This document shows, piece by piece, positions 1 to 7,757 of a DNA stretch of 64,000 nt (its first letter is position 1; each line of letters starts with the position of its first letter). A model generated the notes under the pieces. That model did not search any database and was not told where the DNA came from. It saw only the letters and a list, made by a program, of their open reading frames with translations. Origin of the DNA: Edaphobacter flagellatus (GTDB taxonomy: Bacteria; Acidobacteriota; Terriglobia; Terriglobales; Acidobacteriaceae). Where the stretch lies: positions 1,054,001-1,118,000 of the forward strand of contig NZ_CP073697.1 in assembly GCF_025264665.1 (NCBI RefSeq), in the 5' to 3' direction. The translations under genes were made by a program, and so were the position numbers.

Positions 1-1
1 G

Positions 2-478
2 CTTGATCCCAACAACGCCAGGGCGCTTTACTACCTTGCTCTGGTCCAACGCAACAAGGGACAGCTTGAGAATGCAATCGCCAGTCTCCAAAAGGTGGCT
101 CAACAGTTCCCACAATCACGCGATGCACATCGAGAGCTCGGCTTCAGCTATTACCAGCAACATCGCTATGATGCAGCACGAGCAGAATACGAAACCGTCC
201 AGTCGATTGATCCCGATGACCTCGCTGCACACTACAATCTGGCAATCCTCTATCGTCGTCTTGGATTGAAGGATCAGGCCCGTGTGCAGTCCGCATACTT
301 TGCCGATCAAAAAGACGATCCGCTCGCAAGCACCTACGCGCTCGACTATCTCCGACTTCATGGTGAAGTCGCGCAGGAATCCGTGCCCTGGCACGTGCAT
401 GATCTGGATGCTCACGGCTCTACCGGCACGCAACCGGCCATTACCGCAGACATGCTACCTTCCCAACAGCAACCTTAA
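2..478 (+). CDS. TPR-repeat protein, 3' part
   Basis: This frame is open from the window edge, so the N terminus lies outside. The visible part, about 158 residues, has tandem 34-residue helical repeats of tetratricopeptide type; one repeat reads AHYNLAILYRRLG after the loop DPDD, with the usual small/aromatic spacing. The last 45 residues lack repeats and look disordered. TPR proteins are protein-interaction scaffolds; no catalytic domain is visible. A small cytochrome c gene starts 20 bases after the stop and may share the transcript. In Acidobacteria such proteins often precede secreted hypotheticals, but the specific role is unknown. Confidence 0.75.
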   Translation, partial: LDPNNARALYYLALVQRNKGQLENAIASLQKVAQQFPQSRDAHRELGFSYYQQHRYDAARAEYETVQSIDPDDLAAHYNLAILYRRLGLKDQARVQSAYFADQKDDPLASTYALDYLRLHGEVAQESVPWHVHDLDAHGSTGTQPAITADMLPSQQQP

Positions 479-497
479 ATCAAGGCTATCGATAGCA

Positions 498-884
498 ATG
501 TCCAGGATTCCTCTTCTTCCCTTCGGTATTCTCCTTGCTACCCTCTTTCCCATAGCCATGCTTGCTGCGGGACAGACACAACAACTCCCTCCTCTATCCA
601 ATCCCACTGAAGACGGCCCTACTTTATTTACGAACTCAGGCTGCCCTCAGTGCCATGGTCCTGAAGGACTCGGCACTGAAAAAGCACCCTCTCTCCGTGA
701 TGTTCGCAAACGCAAAACAGAAGAACAAATTCGCTCACAAATAAAGGAAGGCGGCAAAAGCATGCCGCCCTTCGGAGAAGCTCTTACCGATAATCAGATT
801 TCTACTCTCGTAGAGTTCCTTCACTCTAAAAATGGCTGGAAGAAGATGCCTGCCTCAATACCAAAGCAGACAAATGCGAAATAG
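498..884 (+). CDS. Small secreted c-type cytochrome
   Basis: A 128-residue protein with an N-terminal signal peptide (hydrophobic residues about 6-23) and one covalent haem site, C49-P-Q-C52-H53. Met89 in a KSMPPF context is the likely sixth haem ligand. Length and motif spacing fit monohaem class I cytochromes c that carry electrons in the periplasm. I chose the ATG at 498 because it begins directly with the signal peptide; an upstream in-frame start would add about 70 residues that overlap the TPR gene out of frame. The redox partner is not evident from the neighbours. Confidence 0.85.
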   Translation: MSRIPLLPFGILLATLFPIAMLAAGQTQQLPPLSNPTEDGPTLFTNSGCPQCHGPEGLGTEKAPSLRDVRKRKTEEQIRSQIKEGGKSMPPFGEALTDNQISTLVEFLHSKNGWKKMPASIPKQTNAK

Positions 885-895
885 TATTCGCCAGC

Positions 896-1540
896 TCACG
901 GAACCGCATCAACTAAAACATAGTGGCGGCCAAGATAAAGTTTGATGCTGTTCTCCGTGACCGGTAAAACCTGTAACGGACGAGGACGCTTCATCTCCTT
1001 GTCTTCCTGCGTGTCCCCTTGAAGAACAGTCTTCCCACCAAGATCCATCACGATAAATTTGTCGTTTACAAAACCAGCACCATAAGCACCTGGCTGCAGC
1101 ACTTGGCCGCCAAAGCGAACCGGCTTCTCCGTCACCAGATAAAACTGATACGTCTCTTGAATACTGGACGAATAACCAGAAGCATCCACCATAGCCGCCA
1201 GGAAAATACCTTCGTTAGCAAAGCGTACGCCACCTGCATTGCGCAGTTGTACCGGCGCAACCTTGCTGCGAAAATACACCGTCGCTGGGACCAGGGTTTC
1301 CAACTGTGCCGCGGTAAAAGGCTTACCAGCAACAAACGCATCAGGAGGCGTCTGATAGAAAGAACCAACTTTTGCAGCAGCAAAAGCTAGACTCCCCATC
1401 ATGAATGGGACAAAGCACAGGCTAAAAGCAAGAGCAGCCCTCAATGAAAATACCTGGCAGCGGCGACGTAGCAGAATAGGCATGACGTTCAGTCTAGGAG
1501 CGACAATCGGTTTGATCAACCACAAATCAACGCCAATCAT
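896..1540 (-). CDS. Secreted hypothetical protein
   Basis: A protein of 214 residues, or 195 if translation starts at the internal ATG at 1483. The second start gives a cleaner signal peptide: an RRR n-region, a hydrophobic core, and an AFA-AAK cleavage region. The mature part is predicted to be mostly beta-strand and no family or catalytic motif is recognised. It converges with the cytochrome c gene, stops being 12 bases apart, so the two are not co-transcribed. Function unknown. Confidence 0.65.
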   Translation of the reverse strand: MIGVDLWLIKPIVAPRLNVMPILLRRRCQVFSLRAALAFSLCFVPFMMGSLAFAAAKVGSFYQTPPDAFVAGKPFTAAQLETLVPATVYFRSKVAPVQLRNAGGVRFANEGIFLAAMVDASGYSSSIQETYQFYLVTEKPVRFGGQVLQPGAYGAGFVNDKFIVMDLGGKTVLQGDTQEDKEMKRPRPLQVLPVTENSIKLYLGRHYVLVDAVP

Positions 1541-1611
1541 TCCCTTCTGTATTTACAAATTCACACCAGAATAGGCTGACGCCCAAAACCAAGGCATTAG
1601 ACTTTATCTCC

Positions 1612-2634
1612 ATGAAGAAAATTGGCTTTCTCTCCTTCGGCCATTGGACACCTTCGACACACTCCCAAACGCGCTCTGCTGCCGACGCGCTCTTGCAATC
1701 TATCGACCTCGCCGTAGAGGCTGAGCGTCTTGGGATGGACGGAGCCTACTTTCGCGTTCACCACTTCGCCCAACAACTGGCATCCCCATTTCCACTGCTC
1801 GCCGCAGTCGGCACCAAAACGCGAAAGATTGAGATTGGCACTGCAGTAATTGATATGCGCTACGAGAACCCGCACTACATGGCCGAGGATGCTGGCGCTG
1901 CGGACCTGATCGCCACCGGCCGCCTGCAACTGGGCATCAGCCGCGGCTCACCCGAGCAGGTCATCGATGGCTGGCGCTACTTCGGCTACCGCCCGCGTGA
2001 AGGCGAAAAAGACGAAGACATGGGCCGCCGCCACGCTACAGAACTCCTCGATTTACTACGCGGCAAAGGGTTCGCTCAGCCCAACCCACGCCCAATGTTT
2101 CCCAATCCACCAGGGCTGCTGCGTCTCGAGCCCTACTCCGAAGGATTGCGCGATCGCATCTGGTGGGGAGCAGCTTCAAACGCAACTGCCGTCTGGGCTG
2201 CCAAGCATGGAATGAATCTGCAAACATCCACGCTCAAATTCGATGAGACTGGCGAACCGCTCCACATCCAGCAGGCCGCCCAGATTCGCGCCTTTCGAAC
2301 AGCGTGGCAGGATGCCGGCCATACTCGCATCCCGCGCGTTTCCGTCAGCCGCAGCATCTTTGCACTGGTCGACGACCATGATCGTGCCTACTTCGGGCGT
2401 GGAGGTCAGGAAGAAGACAAGATTGGATTCCTCGATGAATCCACACGTGCCATCTTTGGTCGCAGCTACGCCGCCGAGCCCGATGTTCTGATCGAGCAGC
2501 TTAAAAAAGACGAAGCAATCGCCGAAGCCGATACCCTCTTGCTCACGATTCCCAATCAACTTGGGGTTGCCTACAACGCGCACGTCATGGAAGCCATCCT
2601 GACCACAGTCGCTCCTGCGCTCAACTGGCGCTAA
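1612..2634 (+). CDS. LLM-class (luciferase-like) flavin-dependent oxidoreductase
   Basis: A 340-residue protein across the full length of the bacterial luciferase-like monooxygenase family, with a TIM-barrel fold that uses reduced FMN or F420. Visible family features are the N-terminal strand with GFLSFGHW, the segment IEIGTAVIDMRYENP near residue 65, and LQLGISRGSPEQV near residue 105, which forms part of the flavin pocket. Substrate cannot be inferred; relatives include monooxygenases and F420-dependent dehydrogenases. It stands alone between oppositely oriented genes and is followed by a strong hairpin. Confidence 0.85.
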   Translation: MKKIGFLSFGHWTPSTHSQTRSAADALLQSIDLAVEAERLGMDGAYFRVHHFAQQLASPFPLLAAVGTKTRKIEIGTAVIDMRYENPHYMAEDAGAADLIATGRLQLGISRGSPEQVIDGWRYFGYRPREGEKDEDMGRRHATELLDLLRGKGFAQPNPRPMFPNPPGLLRLEPYSEGLRDRIWWGAASNATAVWAAKHGMNLQTSTLKFDETGEPLHIQQAAQIRAFRTAWQDAGHTRIPRVSVSRSIFALVDDHDRAYFGRGGQEEDKIGFLDESTRAIFGRSYAAEPDVLIEQLKKDEAIAEADTLLLTIPNQLGVAYNAHVMEAILTTVAPALNWR

Positions 2635-2639
2635 GCAGC

Positions 2640-2665
2640 GTGCCATCTCTGAATGGAGATGGCAC
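2640..2665 (+). terminator. Hairpin after the luciferase-like gene
   Basis: A perfect 10-bp stem (GTGCCATCTC with GAGATGGCAC) around a 6-base loop begins 6 bases after the stop codon. No T-run follows, so it may act as an mRNA 3' stabiliser or a weak terminator rather than a classic intrinsic terminator. Confidence 0.5.
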
Positions 2666-2704
2666 AGCAATCCACAGTTGCAGCTAGTCCGCTCATTGCC
2701 TGAC

Positions 2705-3100
2705 TCAACGAGCCTTGGGTTTCTTCTTAAGATTTAAGGCAACTGCGGCGCGGATAAGATCTTTCAAAGCAGCTTCATTGATCTTGTCACCTTCGCTGAT
2801 ATCGATGGCGCGCCGAACGTTTCCCTCAAGACTGGAGTTGAAGAGTCCGGAAGGATCGGGCAGCGACGCTCCCTTGGCGAAGGTCAGCTTGACGATATGC
2901 TTATATGTCTCTCCAGTGCACACAATGCCGCCATGCGAGAAAACAGGCGTACCGGGCGAAGTCGCCTTAGCCCACTTCCACTCTTCGACGATCTCAGGAT
3001 CGGCCTTGCGGATGATGTCCCGCACTTTCGCAAGCGTCGTGCCGCGCCAGTCGCCGAGTTCTTTAATCTTCAGATCAATGGCTGCCGAAGCGGATTCCAT
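2705..3100 (-). CDS. DUF1801-family protein
   Basis: A 131-residue protein resembling the DUF1801 (YdhG-like) fold. Visible hallmarks are an N-terminal helix with LKIKELGDWRGTTLAKVRDII, then EIVEEWKWAKATSPGTPVFSHGG and the GETYKHIVKLTFAKGASL strand pair. Biochemical function of the family is not established. It is the last gene of a four-gene minus-strand run (ArsR, AHSA1, DoxX, this gene). Such proteins are frequently found beside ArsR/AHSA1 genes, which supports common regulation. The C terminus is lysine-rich. Confidence 0.75.
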   Translation of the reverse strand: MESASAAIDLKIKELGDWRGTTLAKVRDIIRKADPEIVEEWKWAKATSPGTPVFSHGGIVCTGETYKHIVKLTFAKGASLPDPSGLFNSSLEGNVRRAIDISEGDKINEAALKDLIRAAVALNLKKKPKAR

Positions 3101-3154
3101 AACAATAGCCTCCTTATGAACGACTCAAATGATGAACTTCCAGTGGCATCAAAG

Positions 3155-3601
3155 CTATTCGTACCGCTGAATGCGCCGCCATAAAAAGTAAGAGAACGCC
3201 CAAAGTACGCTGGTCGTTGCTGACGGGACCAACGATGCCGGGCGATCATGGATCGAGAGATGAGCTATGAGCGCAGAAACAAGATTGATCGCGAAGCCGG
3301 CATATGCCCATTCTTTAAGACGCGCAGGGACAATCGGAAGAAGCAGCGCGATAACGCCAGCAACCTTGGCCCACGAGAGTTCGATGCGAAAAGCAGGTGA
3401 CGCGAAACCGAGCCTCGTGAATGCCTGGGCCGCATCAGGCAGGATTCTAAGTTCGTAGTAAGCCGTGAAAAGCATTTCCAGGCAAAAGAGTGCAGTGAAG
3501 ATCCAGAAGGCCACAACAACCCCTCTGGACGCCTTTTTCGATGCGGAAAAACTCATCGCAACCGTAGGATTCGACATGTTCATCGCGTGAGACACATTCA
3601 T
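3155..3601 (-). CDS. DoxX-like integral membrane protein
   Basis: A 148-residue protein with four predicted membrane helices, starting near residues 27, 72, 98 and 125, in the arrangement of the DoxX-like family. The sequence LSWAKVAGVIALLLPIVPARLKEWAY matches the conserved region between helices 2 and 3. DoxX proteins are small quinone- or respiration-associated membrane proteins of mostly unknown function. Its start codon overlaps the stop of the AHSA1 gene by 4 bases (ATGA), indicating translational coupling in one operon. Confidence 0.8.
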   Translation of the reverse strand: MNVSHAMNMSNPTVAMSFSASKKASRGVVVAFWIFTALFCLEMLFTAYYELRILPDAAQAFTRLGFASPAFRIELSWAKVAGVIALLLPIVPARLKEWAYAGFAINLVSALIAHLSIHDRPASLVPSATTSVLWAFSYFLWRRIQRYE

Positions 3602-4029
3602 TTCACACCTCCATGGAGCACACGCTCAAGATTGTTGAGGAAGTTCTGCCAACCGTACTTTGCACCACCGTAGGCCTGCTGCTGGTCAGGACGGAAACCG
3701 GAGTGCTCCATACGAAGATGAGTGCCGCCTTCCGCTGGGATTAGGGTAAAAAGCACGACGGATTCGAGCCCCAGAGCATTCCAACTATAAGAGAGCTGCT
3801 TCAGCGGATCGACGACAAGCACCTCGCAGTCGATAGCGCCGTCCCATTGCGGCATGGGTTGGGAATGAAACCGAAACTTGCGGCCGACGATAGGCTCGAA
3901 GTCGTTTTTCAGAAGCCATTCGGCGACCAGTGAACTCTCGGTCAGGGCACGCCACAGCTTCTCGGGCGAATGTGCGAAGGTTCTTTCGATAACAAGAGTG
4001 CGCGTGTTCTCTGCGGCTGAATTGCTCAT
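3598..4029 (-). CDS. AHSA1/SRPBCC ligand-binding protein
   Basis: A 143-residue START/Bet v1-like (SRPBCC) protein of the activator-of-Hsp90-ATPase-1 type. The N terminus carries the family pattern: IERTFAHSPEKLWRALTES, followed by WLLKNDFEP and a C-terminal GWQNFLNNLERVL helix. Members bind hydrophobic ligands, and many are encoded with an ArsR repressor as here. The gene overlaps both neighbours by 4 bases. The ligand is unknown. Confidence 0.85.
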   Translation of the reverse strand: MSNSAAENTRTLVIERTFAHSPEKLWRALTESSLVAEWLLKNDFEPIVGRKFRFHSQPMPQWDGAIDCEVLVVDPLKQLSYSWNALGLESVVLFTLIPAEGGTHLRMEHSGFRPDQQQAYGGAKYGWQNFLNNLERVLHGGVK

Positions 4030-4364
4030 GGCTCCATCCTTTGCAAAAGAGTTTCGAGACGGTCGAAGCGGTCGCGCCAGAATGCACCATAGTCACGCAA
4101 CCAATCCACCACAGGGGCAAGCGCATCGGGCTGCGCGCGGTAGTGGGTCTCTCTCCCCTCACGACGATGCCGCACAAGCCTGGCCCGCTTGAGCACCGTA
4201 AGGTGCTTAGAGACGGCTGGCTGCGAGACACCGGCGAAGTGTGTAAGCGCGTGAACGGTCTGTTCTCCCTGCCGCGACAGCTGCTCATAGATAGCGCGTC
4301 GCGTTGGATCAGCGAGAGCTCGAAAGACGTGATTGGTATAAGCCGGCTTCACAATTAAAACCAT
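4026..4364 (-). CDS. ArsR-family transcriptional regulator
   Basis: A 112-residue winged-helix repressor. LADPTRRAIYEQLSRQGEQTVHAL is followed by the recognition helix GVSQPAVSKHLTVLKRARLV and a wing with RREGRETHYR, the classic ArsR/SmtB fold. No clustered cysteine metal site is visible, so it is of the non-metal type commonly paired with AHSA1 proteins. It heads the operon and presumably represses it. I chose the ATG at 4364; an in-frame TTG two codons upstream is also possible. A 6-6-6 dyad overlaps the start codon and is a candidate autoregulatory operator. Confidence 0.88.
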   Translation of the reverse strand: MVLIVKPAYTNHVFRALADPTRRAIYEQLSRQGEQTVHALTHFAGVSQPAVSKHLTVLKRARLVRHRREGRETHYRAQPDALAPVVDWLRDYGAFWRDRFDRLETLLQRMEP

Positions 4365-4376
4365 AGCCAAATGGTT
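4359..4376 (-). promoter_or_regulatory. Candidate ArsR operator
   Basis: A perfect inverted repeat AACCAT-N6-ATGGTT overlaps the ArsR start codon, and a TTGACA hexamer lies just upstream (4384-4389). ArsR-family repressors bind such short dyads at their own promoters. Assignment to this regulator is inference. Confidence 0.45.
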
Positions 4377-4442
4377 ATTAGTTTGTCAAGAAGTACAATC
4401 GAAAACGTGATAATCACGTCGCAATGGTGTAGCGTTTAGCTG

Positions 4443-5321
4443 ATGCATTGCTCTTCCGGGCAGAAACCGTTTAAAGCGGATGGGACACGGCGCTCTTTCC
4501 TCCAAATGGCTGCCGCCGCAATGTTTTTCCGGAGACCCAGTCAAGCACCCTCCACGTCGGAGCAGCCACTTCTCGAGCAGACACTTCGGAACACACGCGC
4601 GATTGCAACCATCCTGCATCAGCAATCCGGCAAAGTTCTCGCAGTTCATGGCAACGCGAACTCCTCCGACACTCCCGGCTCCATCCTGAAGCCCCTGCTT
4701 CTTTTCGCAGCACTTCAGAAAAACCTGATCGACCCCGCAGTGACAGTCTTTTGCCGTCGCGATCTTCACATCGGGAACCGGCCGTATCCCTGCACCCATC
4801 CGCAATCCAATATCGCGTTTACTGCACAGGAAGCGCTCGCTTACTCATGCAACACCTGGTTCGCTTCGCTTGCGCTGCACTTCTCCTCAACAAGCCTTCT
4901 GGAAGCCTTGCACGCCTTCACCATCCCTGTCTCCATCTCACCCCAGACACCAGAACAAAAGCAGCGGATCGCTCTCGGCCTCGTTGGTGTCCAAACATCA
5001 CCGTCTCAAATTGCCGCCGCCTACCGTTTTCTTCAAGACCAGCTAAGTCAGCCTTTCGCCAAACCTGTAGCAGATGGACTGCGAGACTCCGTATCCTTCG
5101 GCATGGCGCATAACGCAGCAACACCCGGCATTGATCTCTGCGGCAAAACCGGGACCGCAAGCAATCCGCCGCGGCAGCCCTGGAGTCACGGCTGGTTTGC
5201 CGGATTTGCCTCGATCCACAACACACCGCTTGTCATCAGCCTTTACCTCCCGCAAGGCAATGGAGCCGATGCCGCTCAACTCGCGAAAAACTTCTTTCTG
5301 GCGCGCAGCAAAACGACATGA
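4443..5321 (+). CDS. Penicillin-binding-protein transpeptidase domain, Tat-exported
   Basis: A 292-residue serine DD-transpeptidase-like protein with all three active-site motifs in order: S80-I-L-K83 (SxxK), S135-C-N137 (SxN) and K235-T-G237 (KTG). The N terminus holds a twin-arginine-type signal, TRRSFLQ followed by an alanine-rich hydrophobic stretch, which would send a folded enzyme to the periplasm. It is much shorter than typical penicillin-binding proteins and lacks a pedestal domain, so it may be a D,D-peptidase or a minimal transpeptidase. Its stop overlaps the start of the SpoIID gene by 4 bases (ATGA), so the two proteins probably act together on peptidoglycan. Confidence 0.82.
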   Translation: MHCSSGQKPFKADGTRRSFLQMAAAAMFFRRPSQAPSTSEQPLLEQTLRNTRAIATILHQQSGKVLAVHGNANSSDTPGSILKPLLLFAALQKNLIDPAVTVFCRRDLHIGNRPYPCTHPQSNIAFTAQEALAYSCNTWFASLALHFSSTSLLEALHAFTIPVSISPQTPEQKQRIALGLVGVQTSPSQIAAAYRFLQDQLSQPFAKPVADGLRDSVSFGMAHNAATPGIDLCGKTGTASNPPRQPWSHGWFAGFASIHNTPLVISLYLPQGNGADAAQLAKNFFLARSKTT

Positions 5322-7009
5322 AGCAGCTACTACTTTTGATCGCCCTTCTTGCCATCTACGGGCACAGCGAAGAGCCCAGCGCAACCACCATCACGCTCGG
5401 CCTCTATTCGATCCGCATCATACAAAGCCTAACGATCACCCCGCTCGGTAGCAGCGCTTGGATGCAAGCATGTGGAACCTGCTCACGCATTACACTCCAC
5501 GCACCTGTCCATCTCGATCACGTCGGCCGGCCGATCCACTTTGGCGGTAATCTTCGCATCCAGCCTGACGACGATGTCCCTCCAGTACAATCTTCCGGAA
5601 TCTACACCATCGCCCAAACCCATCGCGGCCTAACCGTCACTCTCCAAATTCCCTCAGAACGCTACGTCGCCGCGGTGCTTTCAGCCGAAGCCGCACCAGA
5701 CGAACCCCTCGCATCGCTCGAAGCCCTCGCGATCGCAGCACGTACCTTCGCACTGACGAACCTCCAGCGACACCATGCGGATGGCTTCGATCTCTGCGAC
5801 AGCACGCACTGCCAGGCCCTACGCTTTACTCCTGTGCGCTCAGAGATCGCCGAAGCAGTACGACGCACAGCAGGAATAACGCTTTGGAGCGCAACTCACC
5901 GTGCCCACATTTACTACACGCAAAACTGTGGAGGCATCTCTGAAGCCGCCTCCGCTCTGTGGCCAACTGAACACGCACCCTACCTGACCTCACACACCGA
6001 CTCCTACTGCACACGCCGCGATGCCGCCTCGTGGCAAACCAGCATTCCCATCTCGGACCTCAACAAAATCGCCGCTAAGCAACACTGGAATCTTCCCACA
6101 CCCATCACTGGCGTTCGCATCGTACAACATACAACAAGCGGACGAGCAAAACTTCTCGAGATATCCAGTCCCGCACGCACGGTGACCATCTCAGCCGGCA
6201 GCCTGCATTTCGCCATCAATCGTGCCCTTGGCTGGAACCGCATCCGCGGCGATCTCTACACAATCGCTCTCACCAATCAGTCACTTCAATTTACTGGCCA
6301 CGGCTACGGGCACGGCGTTGGTCTCTGTCAGGCTGGAGCATTCCAGATGGCAACCGAGCATCATTCCGCAGCAGAGATCCTCAATTTTTATTTCCCGAAT
6401 ACGCGCCTCGGTCTCACATCCTCAGGCGGCCTTTGGCATGACGAAAAGATCGGCACGGTAACGCTTCGCGCGATCCAAGCCGACCCCGTGCTAACCAAAG
6501 ACGCAGATCTCGCCTGGCATCAAGCTCTCTCCCTATGGGGAACCTCGATCAACACACCGCAGCCCATCATCACCATCGCGCCAACAACAGAGCTATTCCG
6601 CCAACTCACCAATGGCCCCGGCCATCTCCTCGCCATCACGCGCGGCAGCCAGGTCACGCTCCAACCCATCTCCGTCCTCAAACGCTACGCCCCAGTTGAG
6701 CCGCTTCTTTTGCACGAGCTTCTGCATACACTCATCGAAGCGCAGTCGAGCGACAAAGCTCCTCTCTGGCTGCGCGAAGGCCTTGCCGAAGCCTTGGCAA
6801 ACATCCATTCGGCATATGTCCCGCCCAACTCTTCCATCGCAACAATCGAACAGGAACTAGCCGCTCCGTCAAGCCTCGCCAACGATCAACACGCTCACCT
6901 TGAGTCCGCAGCCATTGTCCGCAAACTCGGACAGACCTACAGCCTCACCGTAATGCGTCAATGGCTCCGCATGGGCGTCCCAACGCAGGTTATGGAGACG
7001 CTGCATTAA
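5318..7009 (+). CDS. SpoIID/LytB-domain protein fused to a HExxH metallopeptidase-like domain
   Basis: A 563-residue exported protein; an N-terminal hydrophobic segment serves as signal peptide. Residues about 100-380 match the SpoIID/LytB fold, a lytic transglycosylase acting on denuded glycan: ERYVAAVLSAEA near 115, and the GHGYGHGVGLCQAGA motif near 328. The C-terminal portion carries H466-E-L-L-H470 followed about 17 residues later by WLREGLAEAL. This is the gluzincin pattern, in which the downstream Glu is the third zinc ligand. The architecture therefore joins a glycan-cleaving domain to a putative peptidase. It is translationally coupled to the transpeptidase upstream and converges with the alpha-2-macroglobulin operon. 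Confidence 0.8.
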   Translation: MKQLLLLIALLAIYGHSEEPSATTITLGLYSIRIIQSLTITPLGSSAWMQACGTCSRITLHAPVHLDHVGRPIHFGGNLRIQPDDDVPPVQSSGIYTIAQTHRGLTVTLQIPSERYVAAVLSAEAAPDEPLASLEALAIAARTFALTNLQRHHADGFDLCDSTHCQALRFTPVRSEIAEAVRRTAGITLWSATHRAHIYYTQNCGGISEAASALWPTEHAPYLTSHTDSYCTRRDAASWQTSIPISDLNKIAAKQHWNLPTPITGVRIVQHTTSGRAKLLEISSPARTVTISAGSLHFAINRALGWNRIRGDLYTIALTNQSLQFTGHGYGHGVGLCQAGAFQMATEHHSAAEILNFYFPNTRLGLTSSGGLWHDEKIGTVTLRAIQADPVLTKDADLAWHQALSLWGTSINTPQPIITIAPTTELFRQLTNGPGHLLAITRGSQVTLQPISVLKRYAPVEPLLLHELLHTLIEAQSSDKAPLWLREGLAEALANIHSAYVPPNSSIATIEQELAAPSSLANDQHAHLESAAIVRKLGQTYSLTVMRQWLRMGVPTQVMETLH

Positions 7010-7019
7010 TCGCAGCTAT

Positions 7020-7757
7020 TCAATTTGCTGCAACAGCAACGCGTCGTAGTCCTACTGCGATCAAGGCCAGTACAAAACACCCCAGCAACACATCCAGCGT
7101 AAACGCAAATCCCAGCCGCATCAGCAGGCTCAACATCTCACTCGCCAGCCCATGTCCTGGAGTCCAGTCGATCAGTTTGCCACTTATTGCAAACGCCAAC
7201 CATCCGCAGATGAGAGCCGCTACCCAGTACCACCACCGCAACCAAAGGTGGACGACCCCTCTTACACCTGCGCCTAATCCGCCAGCTCCGACGACAACAG
7301 CCACCGGCAACAACAGTCCCGTGACAATCAACCTGAGCGAAAAATAAGTCCAATCCTGCAACATCATCAGATGCTCATATGTGTGCAATCCCCGCAATCC
7401 ATGCGGAAGCCGCGATGTCCAGTACCCCGCATACAGCGCCTCATGCTCAATCAATCGATCGATTGGTATCTGCAGCAGCCACCACACACAAATCACGACG
7501 GCTAATAAAAGCCACTTCACCCACCAACGCTCTCGCTTTCCCGGATGCAGCATCTGACCAAAGAGCCACGTGCAGAACCAGAAGAACAGCGCCAGCAGTC
7601 CGGAACCAAACAAAATCGAAAACGCAAGCTGCCAGACATGCGAATCCGGAATCTGCAACCAAAGCACACCGAGACCAGCCAGAAGCAGCATGCTTGTCCA
7701 GACTGCGGCAACAGACTTCATACGCATCGTTTGCAATGCCTCACGCCAGGCGCTCAT
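7020..7757 (-). CDS. Polytopic membrane protein of the alpha-2-macroglobulin operon
   Basis: A 245-residue protein with about six hydrophobic segments and unusually many tryptophans. No family is recognised and no catalytic motif is visible. Its ATG overlaps the stop of the alpha-2-macroglobulin gene (ATGA), so it belongs to that operon. A role in anchoring or assisting the macroglobulin at the inner membrane is inference from position only. It converges with the SpoIID gene; the stops are 10 bases apart. Confidence 0.7.
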   Translation of the reverse strand: MSAWREALQTMRMKSVAAVWTSMLLLAGLGVLWLQIPDSHVWQLAFSILFGSGLLALFFWFCTWLFGQMLHPGKRERWWVKWLLLAVVICVWWLLQIPIDRLIEHEALYAGYWTSRLPHGLRGLHTYEHLMMLQDWTYFSLRLIVTGLLLPVAVVVGAGGLGAGVRGVVHLWLRWWYWVAALICGWLAFAISGKLIDWTPGHGLASEMLSLLMRLGFAFTLDVLLGCFVLALIAVGLRRVAVAAN

